Shown: piece after piece, positions 1-8,852 of the stretch
How the letters are laid out: each line of letters begins with the position of its first letter
Numbering within the stretch: position 1 is the stretch's first letter
Source of the DNA: Hydrogenophaga sp. PAMC20947
GTDB taxonomy: Bacteria > Pseudomonadota > Gammaproteobacteria > Burkholderiales > Burkholderiaceae_C
Direction of reading: 5' to 3'
NCBI RefSeq assembly: GCF_004795855.1
Contig: NZ_CP039252.1
Location: 2,728,001 to 2,792,000 of the forward strand
DNA length: 64,000 nt
Position numbers and translations under genes: made by a program
The notes under the pieces: model-generated
Database searches by the model: none
Seen by the model: only the letters and a program-made list of their open reading frames with translations
Told to the model about the DNA's origin: nothing

Positions 1-1785
1 AGCCGTCTGATAGGGGTATTCGGTACCTTGTTCAATCAAGGCCTTCACCTGGTCAGCAGTGACCACCCGCGGACTCGACACAATTTTTCCACGGCCATCC
101 GCTTCCAGAGCAGAGATCTCCAGATTGAGAAATCGATTGGCGGCTGAGCTGAACAACGACACAGCAAAAGCGGCTGGATTCACGCCGTTTCCAAATCCCA
201 CTGCTGGGAGGTTAAAAAAGCTGGTGTTGGTTGTGGTGAGCGTGTTGGCCGACTCCCCAGTGGTACTGGACACGGCATCGTAACTGCCTCCAAAAGCAAC
301 CCTGTTTGCACCTGTGGTCGCATAGCCCGCGTCGCCTCCACTCACACCACGCAGATCACTACCACCCAGGCGAACGCCAAGGGACCGTCCAAAACTGTCA
401 TCGGCCTCAACGATCCGAGCCTCTATCAAAACCTGTCTGACCGGAATATCCAGTTTGGAGATCAGTTGCTGGACCTGTTCGAGCTTGGATGGAACATCTG
501 TCACGAACAGCTGATTGGTGCGCGATTCCGCTATTGCACTCCCACGCCCAGACAGGATTCGAGCGCTCGAAGAGCCGCTGGAAGTGCTATTCCCCCCAGC
601 CGTCAGCTGAGCGGCCACATCGGCAGCTTTCGCATAATTCATCTGGAAGCTCTGGGTTCGCAATGATTCCAAGGTCTCCAGAGAAGCCTTGGCTTCCAGT
701 TCTTGCTTTTCCCTCGCCGCAATTTCGTCTTGAGGCGCGATCCAGAGAACGTTGCCACTCTTCCTCATCCCAAGTCCTTTGGCCTGGAGAATGATGTCCA
801 ACGCCTGGTCCCAAGGGACGTCTTTCAAACGCAATGTCACCGCCCCGGTCACAGAGTCTGAAGTAACAATGTTGAAGTTGGTGAAATCGGCAATCACCTG
901 GAGCAAAGAGCGGATCTCGATGTTCTGAAAATTCAACGACAGCTTCTCACCGCTGTAGCCCGGACCTTGAGTCAGTTTGGAGTCATCGACCTTGCGCTCG
1001 CGCACCTCAAGCACAAACTGACTATCGCTTTGGTATGCCGAGTGCTCCCAATTGCCTTTTGGAGTCACCGTCATGCGGACCCGATCCCCGACCTGGGTCG
1101 TCACAATCGATTGAACCGGTGAGCCAAAGTCAGTCACGTCAAGCTTGCGACGAAGACCTTCTGGCAAGGAGCTCCGCAGGAAGTCGACCACGAGGTCCTT
1201 GCCCTGCTGGCGAATGTCCACGCCCACCTGACTCGTTGCGAGATCGACCACAACCCGACCTGAGTTGCCAGCACCAAGCCGGAAGTCGATATCTTTCAGC
1301 GTCACCGTACCCTGATTTTGCGTTTCAGCAAACATCGCTGTAGCTGAAGGTTTCTGCGAAGTCACCTCCACACGGTCCATCACCAGCAACACCGTCTTCC
1401 CCTCCAGCCGGGCTTGATAGGCCGCCGGCTGCTTGAGGTTGATCACAACCCGTGTGCGGTCTCCTGCCTGAACCACATTGGCCGAGCGAAGATTCCCTTG
1501 ATTGATCTCAACGGTGCTGCGTCCCATGGCATTGATGACGCCTGGAAAATCGAGTGCAATGCGGGCTGGCGATTGAATGGTAAACCCAGTCGGCGCAACC
1601 GTCAGTGCCTCAGACGTTTCAATGCGAATCACCTCAGATCCACCCTGCACGCTACCGGTCAAAGTCTGAATAGCATTTTGCGCAAAGGCAGACCAAGAAG
1701 CCAACGACAAACCCAGCACCAAACATAGTTGACGCATTCTCTGTGCCTCTTTTTTCTGAACCATTACGTTGTGTGACTTGTTCAT
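1..1785 (-). CDS. pilQ: Type IV pilus secretin PilQ (3' end outside window)
   Basis: Outer-membrane secretin through which the type IV pilus fibre leaves the cell. The visible 595 residues start with a short leader and a signal peptide (about residues 17-36, ending SWSAFA before QNA). Two AMIN-like modules follow to about residue 240 and bind peptidoglycan in this family. Then come the STN/N0 domain (LNFQNIEIRSLLQVIADF) and N1-type repeats (QVLIEARIVEADDSFGRSLG); the frame runs off the left edge before the beta-barrel core is complete. Start chosen at 1785 because this ATG overlaps the pilP stop as ATGA, the coupling used throughout this operon; an internal ATG at residue 8 or 17 is possible. 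Last visible gene of pilMNOPQ. The call rests on domain order plus perfect synteny. Confidence 0.95.
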   Translation of the reverse strand, partial: MNKSHNVMVQKKEAQRMRQLCLVLGLSLASWSAFAQNAIQTLTGSVQGGSEVIRIETSEALTVAPTGFTIQSPARIALDFPGVINAMGRSTVEINQGNLRSANVVQAGDRTRVVINLKQPAAYQARLEGKTVLLVMDRVEVTSQKPSATAMFAETQNQGTVTLKDIDFRLGAGNSGRVVVDLATSQVGVDIRQQGKDLVVDFLRSSLPEGLRRKLDVTDFGSPVQSIVTTQVGDRVRMTVTPKGNWEHSAYQSDSQFVLEVRERKVDDSKLTQGPGYSGEKLSLNFQNIEIRSLLQVIADFTNFNIVTSDSVTGAVTLRLKDVPWDQALDIILQAKGLGMRKSGNVLWIAPQDEIAAREKQELEAKASLETLESLRTQSFQMNYAKAADVAAQLTAGGNSTSSGSSSARILSGRGSAIAESRTNQLFVTDVPSKLEQVQQLISKLDIPVRQVLIEARIVEADDSFGRSLGVRLGGSDLRGVSGGDAGYATTGANRVAFGGSYDAVSSTTGESANTLTTTNTSFFNLPAVGFGNGVNPAAFAVSLFSSAANRFLNLEISALEADGRGKIVSSPRVVTADQVKALIEQGTEYPYQTA

Positions 1786-2351
1786 TTAATAGCTTCCTCT
1801 TGTAACTGCAACGCTGCCGGGCGCTCAATCCACTCGCCCGCGGCATCCTGTACCACTTCCCGCAATGCCAGCTCATTTTCGGAAATTTTCAGTACACGGC
1901 CGTAGTTTTGACCCAAATAAGCACCGGGCTCAACCTTATATAGCAGCTGATCTACCTTAACCAAGGCCACCAATTGACCTTTTCGATTCATACTCCCAAC
2001 CATCTTCATGGTATCCAATGGAAACGCCTCCAGCGGCTGTTTGCGTCGATTCAATTCCGCTTCTATCAATGCAGATTTTCCCGCCGGCAATGCCTGACCG
2101 CTGCGCAAAATACTGGCAAGCTTCTCACTGCTGAATGGCTCAACCAGCGACTCACCTCCATAGATGGAGGGTTCAAACTTGGATGGCTCAGGAATAGGTT
2201 CAACAGAGGGCTTTATCGCATCACGCTCACTTTGCATCCAGGAGGTGAGCTCCTCTTGCTCTGAGCTTGCACAACCGCCCAGCAACAGGGCGAAGGTGAA
2301 GAAAAGGCAGCTACGAAGTAACTTCCCGTGAGGCAATCTTGTGCTCATCAT
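1782..2351 (-). CDS. pilP: Type IV pilus lipoprotein PilP
   Basis: Inner-membrane lipoprotein that links the PilN/PilO subcomplex to the PilQ secretin. The 189-residue product has a type II signal peptide with lipobox LLGGC (Cys about residue 27), a low-complexity linker, and a C-terminal globular region containing GSMNRKGQLVALVKVD and PGAYLGQNYGRVLKI, typical of the PilP homology domain that contacts the PilQ N0 domain. Start overlaps the pilO stop by 4 bases (ATGA) and its own stop overlaps pilQ in the same way, so translation of pilO-pilP-pilQ is probably coupled. A second in-frame ATG directly follows the first. Confidence 0.95.
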   Translation of the reverse strand: MMSTRLPHGKLLRSCLFFTFALLLGGCASSEQEELTSWMQSERDAIKPSVEPIPEPSKFEPSIYGGESLVEPFSSEKLASILRSGQALPAGKSALIEAELNRRKQPLEAFPLDTMKMVGSMNRKGQLVALVKVDQLLYKVEPGAYLGQNYGRVLKISENELALREVVQDAAGEWIERPAALQLQEEAIK

Positions 2352-3043
2352 GGCTTGACCCCTTTGCCATCGCCAGCTTTGGCTTTTGCAGCCTGCTGCT
2401 GCATTTCAATCTCTTCTTGATCCAGGTACCGGAAGGTCTTGGCTGTGCCATCCATCGTCAGCATGCCATCTCGGTCCTTCACAGGAGACAGGGAAAGATT
2501 ATTCAGCGTCACAATGCGCGACAAGCTGGCGATATCTGCAGCAAAAAGACCAATATCGTGGTAGCCGCCTGTCACTCGAACGGCAATGGGCAATTCAGCG
2601 TAATACTCTTTCACAGAAACATCTCCCGGACGAAAGAGTTCAAACTGGAGACTGCGCCCAAGACCGGCCTGGTTGATATCCGACAGCAATGCATCCATTT
2701 CAGCCTTGCTGGGCAACTGTTTTTCCAGTTGAGTAACGTATTGCTGGACTTGAACAAGCTGCTTCTTCAGTGCATCCAAGTTCACCGCTTGAACCAATTT
2801 TTTGCGGTATTCCACTCGCAACGCCTGCTCGCTGGCCTGCTCAGCGAGCAATTCTTCGTCAACTGTCTTCAACCACGCAAACCAGAGCCCAGCGATAACC
2901 GCGACACAAACTGCAAGATACAGAAGATTTCGAGGAAGGGAAGGCCAAACGGAGGGATCGTTGGGATCCAATCCGGAAAACTGCTTTTGCAGATTTTCTT
3001 GAATGGATTTGAAGTCCACGTTCATAGTATTGGATAGGGCCAT
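2348..3043 (-). CDS. pilO: Type IV pilus inner-membrane platform protein PilO
   Basis: Bitopic inner-membrane protein that dimerises with PilN to form the periplasmic part of the pilus alignment complex. It has a short cytoplasmic N terminus with a conserved-looking LDPNDPSVWPSLPR stretch, one membrane span (about residues 40-60, LLYLAVCVAVIAGLWFAWL), a coiled-coil region (about 75-110, rich in Q, E, L) and a C-terminal ferredoxin-like fold containing ELPIAVRVTGGYHDIG. At 231 residues the length is normal. An ATG six codons downstream is an alternative start and no strong Shine-Dalgarno distinguishes them. 21 bp separate it from pilN, the only real gap in this operon. Confidence 0.95.
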   Translation of the reverse strand: MALSNTMNVDFKSIQENLQKQFSGLDPNDPSVWPSLPRNLLYLAVCVAVIAGLWFAWLKTVDEELLAEQASEQALRVEYRKKLVQAVNLDALKKQLVQVQQYVTQLEKQLPSKAEMDALLSDINQAGLGRSLQFELFRPGDVSVKEYYAELPIAVRVTGGYHDIGLFAADIASLSRIVTLNNLSLSPVKDRDGMLTMDGTAKTFRYLDQEEIEMQQQAAKAKAGDGKGVKP

Positions 3044-3064
3044 AGTATGTGCTTTTGCTCTCGC

Positions 3065-3688
3065 TTAACCCGGCACAGCCGGCGCAATGGGCTGCTGCAC
3101 TCCGGTCGAGCTTGCGGCGGCGGCGGCTTTGGGGCGATTCAGGGTCACCCGGATGGTGAAATTCGAAACCCGACGCTGCTCTCGACTGGACACAGCTGCA
3201 TTCGCTGCAACAATTTCAACCAGCTCAGGCTTGTGCAACCAAGCCTGCTCACCTGATAGGTTCCGCAACAACTCGGAAACCCGCTCCTGGGATTGAGCAA
3301 CGCCTGTCAGCAGCACAGACTGACCGTCCTGCTTCATGGTGCGGAGGTAAATACCATCTGGTAAACGACTCACCAACTCGTCCAGCAGGTGAACCGGCAT
3401 ATTTCGGTCTGACTGCAAGTTCTCTACTGCGATTTGCCGCGCACGCAGGGATGCAATTTCTGCTTGAAGCCCCGTAATATCTTTGATTTCGGCATCAAGC
3501 AATGCGGTCCGATCTTTCAAAAGAGCATTGCGCCCTTTCTGGGTGTCTATCTGGCCTTGGTACCATAAGAAAACACCACCGCAAATGATTCCGCCCAACA
3601 CGGCAGAGGACAGCAGCTGGCTGTAGAACTGCTTCTTCTGGCGTTCACGCGCGGCTTCGCGGTGAGGCAATAGGTTGATCAAAATCAT
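3065..3688 (-). CDS. pilN: Type IV pilus assembly protein PilN
   Basis: Inner-membrane partner of PilO; its cytoplasmic N terminus docks into PilM. The N terminus MILINLLPHREAARE carries the INLLP motif that binds the PilM groove. One membrane span follows (about residues 27-44), then a periplasmic coiled coil and a ferredoxin-like domain (LVSRLPDGIYLRTMKQDGQ). The C terminus is Ala/Pro-rich. Length 207 residues is usual. The start ATG overlaps the pilM stop (ATGA). Confidence 0.96.
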   Translation of the reverse strand: MILINLLPHREAARERQKKQFYSQLLSSAVLGGIICGGVFLWYQGQIDTQKGRNALLKDRTALLDAEIKDITGLQAEIASLRARQIAVENLQSDRNMPVHLLDELVSRLPDGIYLRTMKQDGQSVLLTGVAQSQERVSELLRNLSGEQAWLHKPELVEIVAANAAVSSREQRRVSNFTIRVTLNRPKAAAAASSTGVQQPIAPAVPG

Positions 3689-4764
3689 TGGGAAAACCTC
3701 CGCAAAGCCAACCCTGTGGAGGTCAGGTATGAAGGCGCTTCACGGGCAATCTTGCGTGAGTGAACCGTGGACGCCATCTCCATGCCATCGAATGGATTGA
3801 TCACCATGCAGGCAAAGGATGTCTGGTGGGTTACACCTTCGGTCAGACCGGGAATAGCTGCGCTACCGCCCGCCAACAGAATGTGGTCCACCTTGTTGTA
3901 GGGCGTGCTGGTGAAGAAAAACTGCAAGGCCCGACCGATTTCCTGAGCCATGCTTTCGATAAACGGATTCAGCACGGCCGATTTGTAATCGTCAGGCAGG
4001 TCACCAGAGCGTTTTTTGGCCTCGGCTTCATCAACAGAGAAACCATACTGGCGGACGATCAACTGGGTAAGCTGAGCTCCACCAAATGCTTGATCGCGCT
4101 CGTACAGAACGTCGTCATTGCGCATGACCTGCATGCTGGTGGTCAACGCACCGACCTCAAACAATGCCACCAAGGAATCCACGCCCTGGTTTGGCAGGGT
4201 TTCAATCACTCGGCCAGCCGACATACGCGAGGCATAGGGCTCTACATCCATGATCACAGGCTTGAGACCCGCTGCCTCGGCAAGACCTTGCCGATCCGAT
4301 ACCTTTTCCTTGCGCGAAGCCGCGATCAGAACCTCGACATCACCCACTGAGGTGGCACTTGGGCCGATCACGCAAAAATCGAGACTGACCTCATCCAGAG
4401 AGAACGGGATGTACTGATTGGCCTCTGACTCCACCTGCACTTCGAGCTCTTTGTCCGACAGCCCGCCCGGCAGGATGATTTTTTTGGTGATGACCGCCGA
4501 AGCGGGCAGTGCCATGGCTACGTTCTTGGTCTTGCTGCCGCTCTTGCGGACCACACGACGCACGGCTTCCGCGACTTCATCGAATTTTTCGATGTTGCCG
4601 TCGGTTATCCAGCCGCGCTCAAGCGGCTCGATAGCACAACGCTCCAAGACCAGATCGCCGGATCGATTGCGGCTCAACTCGACGAGCTTGACGCTCGACG
4701 AACTCACATCAATGCCCAGCAAGGGAGCCGAATCACGGCTGAAAAACGACCCCAATGAGATCAA
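3685..4764 (-). CDS. pilM: Type IV pilus actin-like ATPase PilM
   Basis: Cytoplasmic actin-fold protein that binds PilN and couples the pilus motors to the alignment complex. Phosphate and nucleotide-binding elements are visible: LLGIDVSSSSVKLVEL near the N terminus, and LFEVGALTT and LLAGGSAAIPGL further on. There is no ATG near the N terminus. The chosen start is a TTG at 4764 giving MISLGSFFSRDSAP, preceded by a GGGGGT Shine-Dalgarno-like run; the TTG at 4776 lies within or before that run. About 359 residues, normal for PilM. First gene of pilMNOPQ, divergent from the class A PBP gene. Confidence 0.93.
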   Translation of the reverse strand: MISLGSFFSRDSAPLLGIDVSSSSVKLVELSRNRSGDLVLERCAIEPLERGWITDGNIEKFDEVAEAVRRVVRKSGSKTKNVAMALPASAVITKKIILPGGLSDKELEVQVESEANQYIPFSLDEVSLDFCVIGPSATSVGDVEVLIAASRKEKVSDRQGLAEAAGLKPVIMDVEPYASRMSAGRVIETLPNQGVDSLVALFEVGALTTSMQVMRNDDVLYERDQAFGGAQLTQLIVRQYGFSVDEAEAKKRSGDLPDDYKSAVLNPFIESMAQEIGRALQFFFTSTPYNKVDHILLAGGSAAIPGLTEGVTHQTSFACMVINPFDGMEMASTVHSRKIAREAPSYLTSTGLALRRFSQ

Positions 4765-5001
4765 GGTGACCCCCAAAAAATGAGCGGCGCTAGCTGCGCC
4801 AGACTTAAGACTTCACTTGAATGCTAGCAGCAAGCCCCTTGTGCAGCAAAGAATTATTGTCATTGAGACAAATCGAAACGTTGTCAAAAGCATACGCAAT
4901 TTGGGATTCACCAAGCCTGCCGGGCTTACAGAAAGCGTCCAGAGCACACAACAACTCACAATCAACCGGGGGTGAACTGCCCTCTACACAACACCCGTTT
5001 T

Positions 5002-5007
5002 TATAAT
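5002..5007 (+). promoter_or_regulatory. Candidate -10 box of the class A PBP gene
   Basis: A perfect TATAAT lies 26 bp before the PBP start codon within the 257-269-bp divergent region shared with pilM. No convincing TTGACA-like -35 sits 16-18 bp upstream, so an activator or weak promoter is possible. A TTGACA lies on the minus strand in the same region and may belong to pilM. Inferred from sequence only. Confidence 0.4.
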
Positions 5008-5033
5008 CGGGGTCTTCAGACACGATTGACTGC

Positions 5034-7445
5034 ATGCCATCCAAAGACACAGCCGCCCCCCGTAGCAAGGACTCAGACGCGCCGAAGCGCTCTGGCGCAT
5101 TGATCTGGCTGGGCAAAGCACTCGCTACCACCACAGGCCTTTTTCTGGCCGGCGGTTTAGCGGTCTTGCTGGCGGTGGGCATTGCTCTGGCTGTGGCGTA
5201 CCCAAACCTGCCAGACGTCGGGGACTTGGCCGACTACAGGCCCAAACTTCCACTGCGCGTGCTGACAGCGGACGGGCAACTGATCGGAGAATTTGGCGAG
5301 GAACGTCGCAACCTGCTCCCGATCAAGGAGATTCCGGAGGTGATGAAAAACGCGGTCCTGGCGATCGAGGACTCTCGTTTTTTTGAGCACAGCGGTGTGG
5401 ACTACCGAGGCATGCTTCGCGCAGCATTGGCCAATCTGGGGCGGGCGAAAAGCCAAGGAGCATCAACCATCACCATGCAGGTCGCGCGCAACGTTTACTT
5501 GTCGGCCGAGAAAAGCTACACGCGCAAGATCTACGAGGTTTTGCTGACCTTCAAGCTGGAACACATGCTGACCAAGGAACAAATTCTTGAGATCTACATG
5601 AATCAGATCTTCCTGGGGCAGCGTGCGTACGGCTTCTCAACAGCCTCACAAACCTACTTTGGCAAGCCCCTTCGGGATGTGACCATCGCCGAAGCCGCCA
5701 TGTTGGCCGGACTCCCCAAGGCCCCGTCGGCTTACAACCCCATCTCCAACCCCAAACGCGCCAGGGAGCGCCAGCTCTACATCATTCAACGCATGTTGGA
5801 GAACGGCTTTATCTCGTCAGATGAGGCTGCTGCAGCCAGCAAAGAAGAGCTCAAACTGCGTGCAACAGGCAGCAAAGACCTGGTGCCAGCGGACTACGTG
5901 GCCGAGATGGTGCGGCAGTCCATGGTGTTGCAATATGGCGACGAAGCGTACACACGCGGACTGACGGTGACGACAACATTGCGCTCAAACGAACAGCGTG
6001 CGGCCTACAAGGCGGTGCGCGAAGGCATTCTCGACTTTGAGACCCGTCAGCGATACCGCGGTCCAGAGGCTTATATCAAGCTGCCCGAAGAGAAGGCAGC
6101 TCTTGACGAGGCCATCGACGATGCGCTGAGCGAACACCCGGACAACGGCGATCTGCTCTCTGCCCTGGTTCTTGAGGCATCCCCTCGCCAGGTTGTTGCC
6201 ATTCGGCAAGATGGCGAAACCTTCACCATCACGGGCGATGGCTTGCGGCCCGCGCAATCGGGACTGGCCGCAAAGGCTGGAGCCAACGTGCAGATCAGGC
6301 CCGGCGCGGTGATCCGGGTAGTCAAGCTAAGCGAAAATGCGTGGCGGATCAGTCAGCTGCCCGAAGTCGAATCGGCATTCGTCGCTATGGACCCGCGAAG
6401 TGGGGCGGTGCGCGCGCTGGTCGGTGGATTTGACTTCCAGAAAAACAAGTTCAACCATGTGACCCAAGCTTGGCGTCAACCGGGTTCCAGCTTCAAGCCT
6501 TTCATTTATTCTGCTGCCCTGGAAAAGGGCTTGAAAACAACCACGGTGGTCAACGATGCACCATTGTTCTACAGCGCAGCGGAAACAGGCGGCAAGCCTT
6601 GGGAGCCCAAGAACTACGACGGTCGGTTCGAAGGACCAATGTCGGTACGCCGCGCGTTGGCCAAATCCAAGAACATGGTGTCGATTCGTGTGCTGCAGTT
6701 GGTTGGGACTCAGAGCGCCCAGCAGTGGGTGAGCCGGTTTGGGTTCCCGCCTGAGCGGCATCCCCCCTACCTGACGATGGCATTGGGAGCTGGCTCGGTA
6801 ACGCCAATTCAGATGGCGACTGGCTATGCGGTGTTCGCCAATGGGGGCTACCGCGTTGAGCCGAGGTTGATCACCCGTGTGGTCGAACAACGTGGCCACG
6901 TCCTGTATGAAGCACCAGAACCAGCGCTCGATCCGGCCCACCATGTGATCGACGAGCGCAATGCTTTCGTGATGAGCAGCCTGCTGCAGGAAATAACCCG
7001 CACGGGAACCGCGGCCAGAGCACAAGGCACACTCAAGCGACCCGACCTGTATGGCAAGACCGGCACCACAAACGATTCGGTTGACGCTTGGTTTGTGGGC
7101 TATCAGCCCACGGTGGTGGCAGCAGCGTGGGTCGGTTACGACACACCCCGCAACCTGGGCAGCCGCGAGACAGGTGGCGGCTTGAGTTTGCCCATCTGGA
7201 TCGCCTACATGCAAGAAGCGCTCAAGGGCGTTCCCGTTCAGGAGGTCACGCCGCCAGCAGGGGTCATCCGCGTCGGAGGTGACTGGTACTACGAGGAATT
7301 TGGCCCCAGCCGCGGTGTGCAAGGCTTGGGGCTGCAGGACCCATGGCCAGGCGCGGTGCCTGAGGGCGAAGGTGTCGGCGCAGAGGCCATCGCGCCCGCC
7401 ACGACCGAAGACCGGCGCAGCATCCTGGATTTGTTCAGGAATTGA
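5034..7445 (+). CDS. mrcA: Bifunctional class A penicillin-binding protein (PBP1A)
   Basis: Polymerises and cross-links peptidoglycan at the periplasmic face. After a cytoplasmic tail there is one membrane anchor (about residues 32-58). The GT51 glycosyltransferase domain shows the catalytic-Glu motif EDSRFFEHSGVDYRG and GASTITMQVARN. An OB-like insert (about 320-440) is followed by the transpeptidase domain with the active-site serine in PGSSFKPF, the SKN triad in AKSKNMVS and the KTGT box in YGKTGTTND. At 803 residues it is typical of PBP1A (ponA/mrcA). It is divergent from pilMNOPQ, an arrangement known in many beta- and gammaproteobacteria. Its last 11 bases overlap the end of convergent cyaY. 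Confidence 0.95.
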   Translation: MPSKDTAAPRSKDSDAPKRSGALIWLGKALATTTGLFLAGGLAVLLAVGIALAVAYPNLPDVGDLADYRPKLPLRVLTADGQLIGEFGEERRNLLPIKEIPEVMKNAVLAIEDSRFFEHSGVDYRGMLRAALANLGRAKSQGASTITMQVARNVYLSAEKSYTRKIYEVLLTFKLEHMLTKEQILEIYMNQIFLGQRAYGFSTASQTYFGKPLRDVTIAEAAMLAGLPKAPSAYNPISNPKRARERQLYIIQRMLENGFISSDEAAAASKEELKLRATGSKDLVPADYVAEMVRQSMVLQYGDEAYTRGLTVTTTLRSNEQRAAYKAVREGILDFETRQRYRGPEAYIKLPEEKAALDEAIDDALSEHPDNGDLLSALVLEASPRQVVAIRQDGETFTITGDGLRPAQSGLAAKAGANVQIRPGAVIRVVKLSENAWRISQLPEVESAFVAMDPRSGAVRALVGGFDFQKNKFNHVTQAWRQPGSSFKPFIYSAALEKGLKTTTVVNDAPLFYSAAETGGKPWEPKNYDGRFEGPMSVRRALAKSKNMVSIRVLQLVGTQSAQQWVSRFGFPPERHPPYLTMALGAGSVTPIQMATGYAVFANGGYRVEPRLITRVVEQRGHVLYEAPEPALDPAHHVIDERNAFVMSSLLQEITRTGTAARAQGTLKRPDLYGKTGTTNDSVDAWFVGYQPTVVAAAWVGYDTPRNLGSRETGGGLSLPIWIAYMQEALKGVPVQEVTPPAGVIRVGGDWYYEEFGPSRGVQGLGLQDPWPGAVPEGEGVGAEAIAPATTEDRRSILDLFRN

Positions 7446-7767
7446 ATTTCAGGGCCAAGCCCGATTGCTCACTGGAAAACTGGGTCAGGTGTTGGAAAAA
7501 TTCACCTTGGCCCTTGGTGTCCATCCAACGCCCATCGGCTTCGCAGCGGTAGTGGAAGCCCCCCGCCCGCGCGGCCATCCAGACTTCCTGCAGGGGTTTT
7601 TGCAGATTCACGATGATCTGACTGCCATTGGCAAAGACCAGGGTGATCATGCCGCCGACCCGCTGGTTGTCGATGTCGGCATCTGTCGCATCATTGATGC
7701 GGTCGCAGGCGCTCTCGACGGCTCCCAGCAGGGACTCAGCTTGGTTTAAATATTCGTTGTCGGTCAT
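7435..7767 (-). CDS. cyaY: Iron donor/frataxin homologue CyaY
   Basis: Bacterial frataxin that binds iron with an acidic ridge and modulates IscS-dependent Fe-S cluster assembly. The 110 residues show the acidic first helix (ESACDRINDATDADIDNQRVGG), a beta-sheet region ITLVFANGSQIIVNLQ, the PLQEVWMAARAGGFHY signature and a second helix. The 3' end overlaps the 3' end of the PBP gene by 11 bp. The start lies only 12 bp from the divergent lptM start, so the two genes share almost no separate promoter space; each promoter must lie largely inside the other gene. Confidence 0.94.
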   Translation of the reverse strand: MTDNEYLNQAESLLGAVESACDRINDATDADIDNQRVGGMITLVFANGSQIIVNLQKPLQEVWMAARAGGFHYRCEADGRWMDTKGQGEFFQHLTQFSSEQSGLALKFNS

Positions 7768-7773
7768 TACAAT
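7768..7773 (+). promoter_or_regulatory. Candidate -10 element for a leaderless lptM transcript
   Basis: TACAAT ends 6 bp before the lptM ATG, so transcription from it would begin at or next to the start codon. No purine-rich Shine-Dalgarno is present between this box and the ATG. No good -35 is evident 16-18 bp upstream, inside cyaY. Inference from spacing only. Confidence 0.35.
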
Positions 7774-7779
7774 GCCACC

Positions 7780-7995
7780 ATGATCAATACATCTGGAATT
7801 CTAGGCGCTCTGCCCACCTTGGGTAGATTGGCCGGCGCAACTGCCATGCTGGCCGCTGGGTTGCTGGTGTCGGCATGTGGACAAAAAGGCCCATTGTTTC
7901 TGCCTCCGGCAACGCCTCAAAGTGTGCCATCCAAGCCCGCGCCTCCAGATACCTCCAAGCCGGCCGACAAAACACCCGCCCAACCGTCAAGTTGA
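7780..7995 (+). CDS. lptM: LPS translocon maturation chaperone lipoprotein LptM (YifL)
   Basis: Small outer-membrane lipoprotein that assists disulfide maturation of LptD in the LPS translocon. The 71-residue product has a type II signal peptide, the diagnostic LVSACGQKGPLFLPP lipobox/N-terminal motif (Cys about residue 33), and a Pro/Lys/Ser-rich tail. In related genomes it usually precedes lysA; here no lysA follows, and the next gene is msrQ on the opposite strand after 164 bp in which I see no gene. No Shine-Dalgarno precedes the ATG. Confidence 0.9.
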   Translation: MINTSGILGALPTLGRLAGATAMLAAGLLVSACGQKGPLFLPPATPQSVPSKPAPPDTSKPADKTPAQPSS

Positions 7996-8159
7996 CGGCA
8001 AAGGGCTTCGGGCGGCCGGCATGCAGCGCGTATCCCCTTCCACTTTGATCGCGCTTCCAGGGCACAACAACCGGAACCGCTGCACCTGCCTTGCTTCCGT
8101 TTGCCATGTCCTCCGGCGAAGGAATCTACCCCTGAGCGGCCCGTTGCCTGGTCGCCGGC

Positions 8160-8852
8160 TCAGGACTTTGGCCTTGGAGATGGACGCGTGGTGAAGCGGC
8201 GCCAAGCTCGCCAGCCCAGCAGCGTGCCCAGCAGCGCTGCGTAAACCACCACTTCAGCGAAGTCATTCTTGCCAGCTCGCATCCAGAAGAAATGCAGGAC
8301 AGCCAAGGCGCAAACCGCATAGATGCAGCGATGCAACAATTGCCACCGCCGAGCACCCATCGAGCGAATGGCCCGGTTGAATGAAGTCAGCGCCAAAAGA
8401 AGCAACAAGCACCAGGACAACATGCCCACGAGGATGAAGGGCCGCTTGATCACATCGGTCAGGACTTCTCCCCAGACAAAACCCATGTCAAACCAGGCGT
8501 AGGCAGTGAGATGCAGGCTGGCATAGAAAAATACAAACAGCCCCACCATGCGCCGCCACCGGGCCAGAGCGGACAGTCCCAGCGTCACACGCAGTGGTGT
8601 GATGGCCATCACGAGGACGAGTGCTCGCAAGGTCCAATCGCCCAAGGACCGGATCAGAGCCTCTGCAGGATTGGCCCCCAATTGGTCGTGGTACACGGCC
8701 CAGATCAACCACGCCAAAGGCAGGCACAGCAAGAAAAATACGACCGGGCGCGCCCAAGGGCTCATCAGGGTCTGATGGGTACTTGCGCGCCAACGCACCC
8801 CATTGGCCTTCAGCGAAGTCCGCAAAGGTACTGCGCTGGGCCGGGAAAACAT
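8160..8852 (-). CDS. msrQ: Heme-binding membrane subunit MsrQ of methionine-sulfoxide reductase
   Basis: Six-helix heme b membrane protein (YedZ family) that passes electrons to periplasmic MsrP. Membrane segments are visible at about residues 33-53, 72-92, 103-120 (FVFFYASLHLTAYAWFD, with a likely heme-ligand His), 139-158, 172-190 (RWQLLHRCIYAVCALAVLHFFW, with His residues in the expected place) and 200-215. Length 230 is slightly longer than usual because of a basic N-terminal extension, so a later start is possible. The start codon shares one base with the msrP stop (TGATG), so the two are translationally coupled. Confidence 0.92.
   Translation of the reverse strand: MFSRPSAVPLRTSLKANGVRWRASTHQTLMSPWARPVVFFLLCLPLAWLIWAVYHDQLGANPAEALIRSLGDWTLRALVLVMAITPLRVTLGLSALARWRRMVGLFVFFYASLHLTAYAWFDMGFVWGEVLTDVIKRPFILVGMLSWCLLLLLALTSFNRAIRSMGARRWQLLHRCIYAVCALAVLHFFWMRAGKNDFAEVVVYAALLGTLLGWRAWRRFTTRPSPRPKS

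Noticed and set aside
4805-5182. A 125-codon minus-strand frame across the pilM-PBP divergent region
   Set aside because: It crosses the region that must contain both promoters, overlaps the PBP N terminus, and has no recognisable features.
6327-7322. A 331-codon antisense frame in the PBP gene
   Set aside because: It overlaps the conserved transpeptidase domain; rich in Cys, His and Arg without motif structure.
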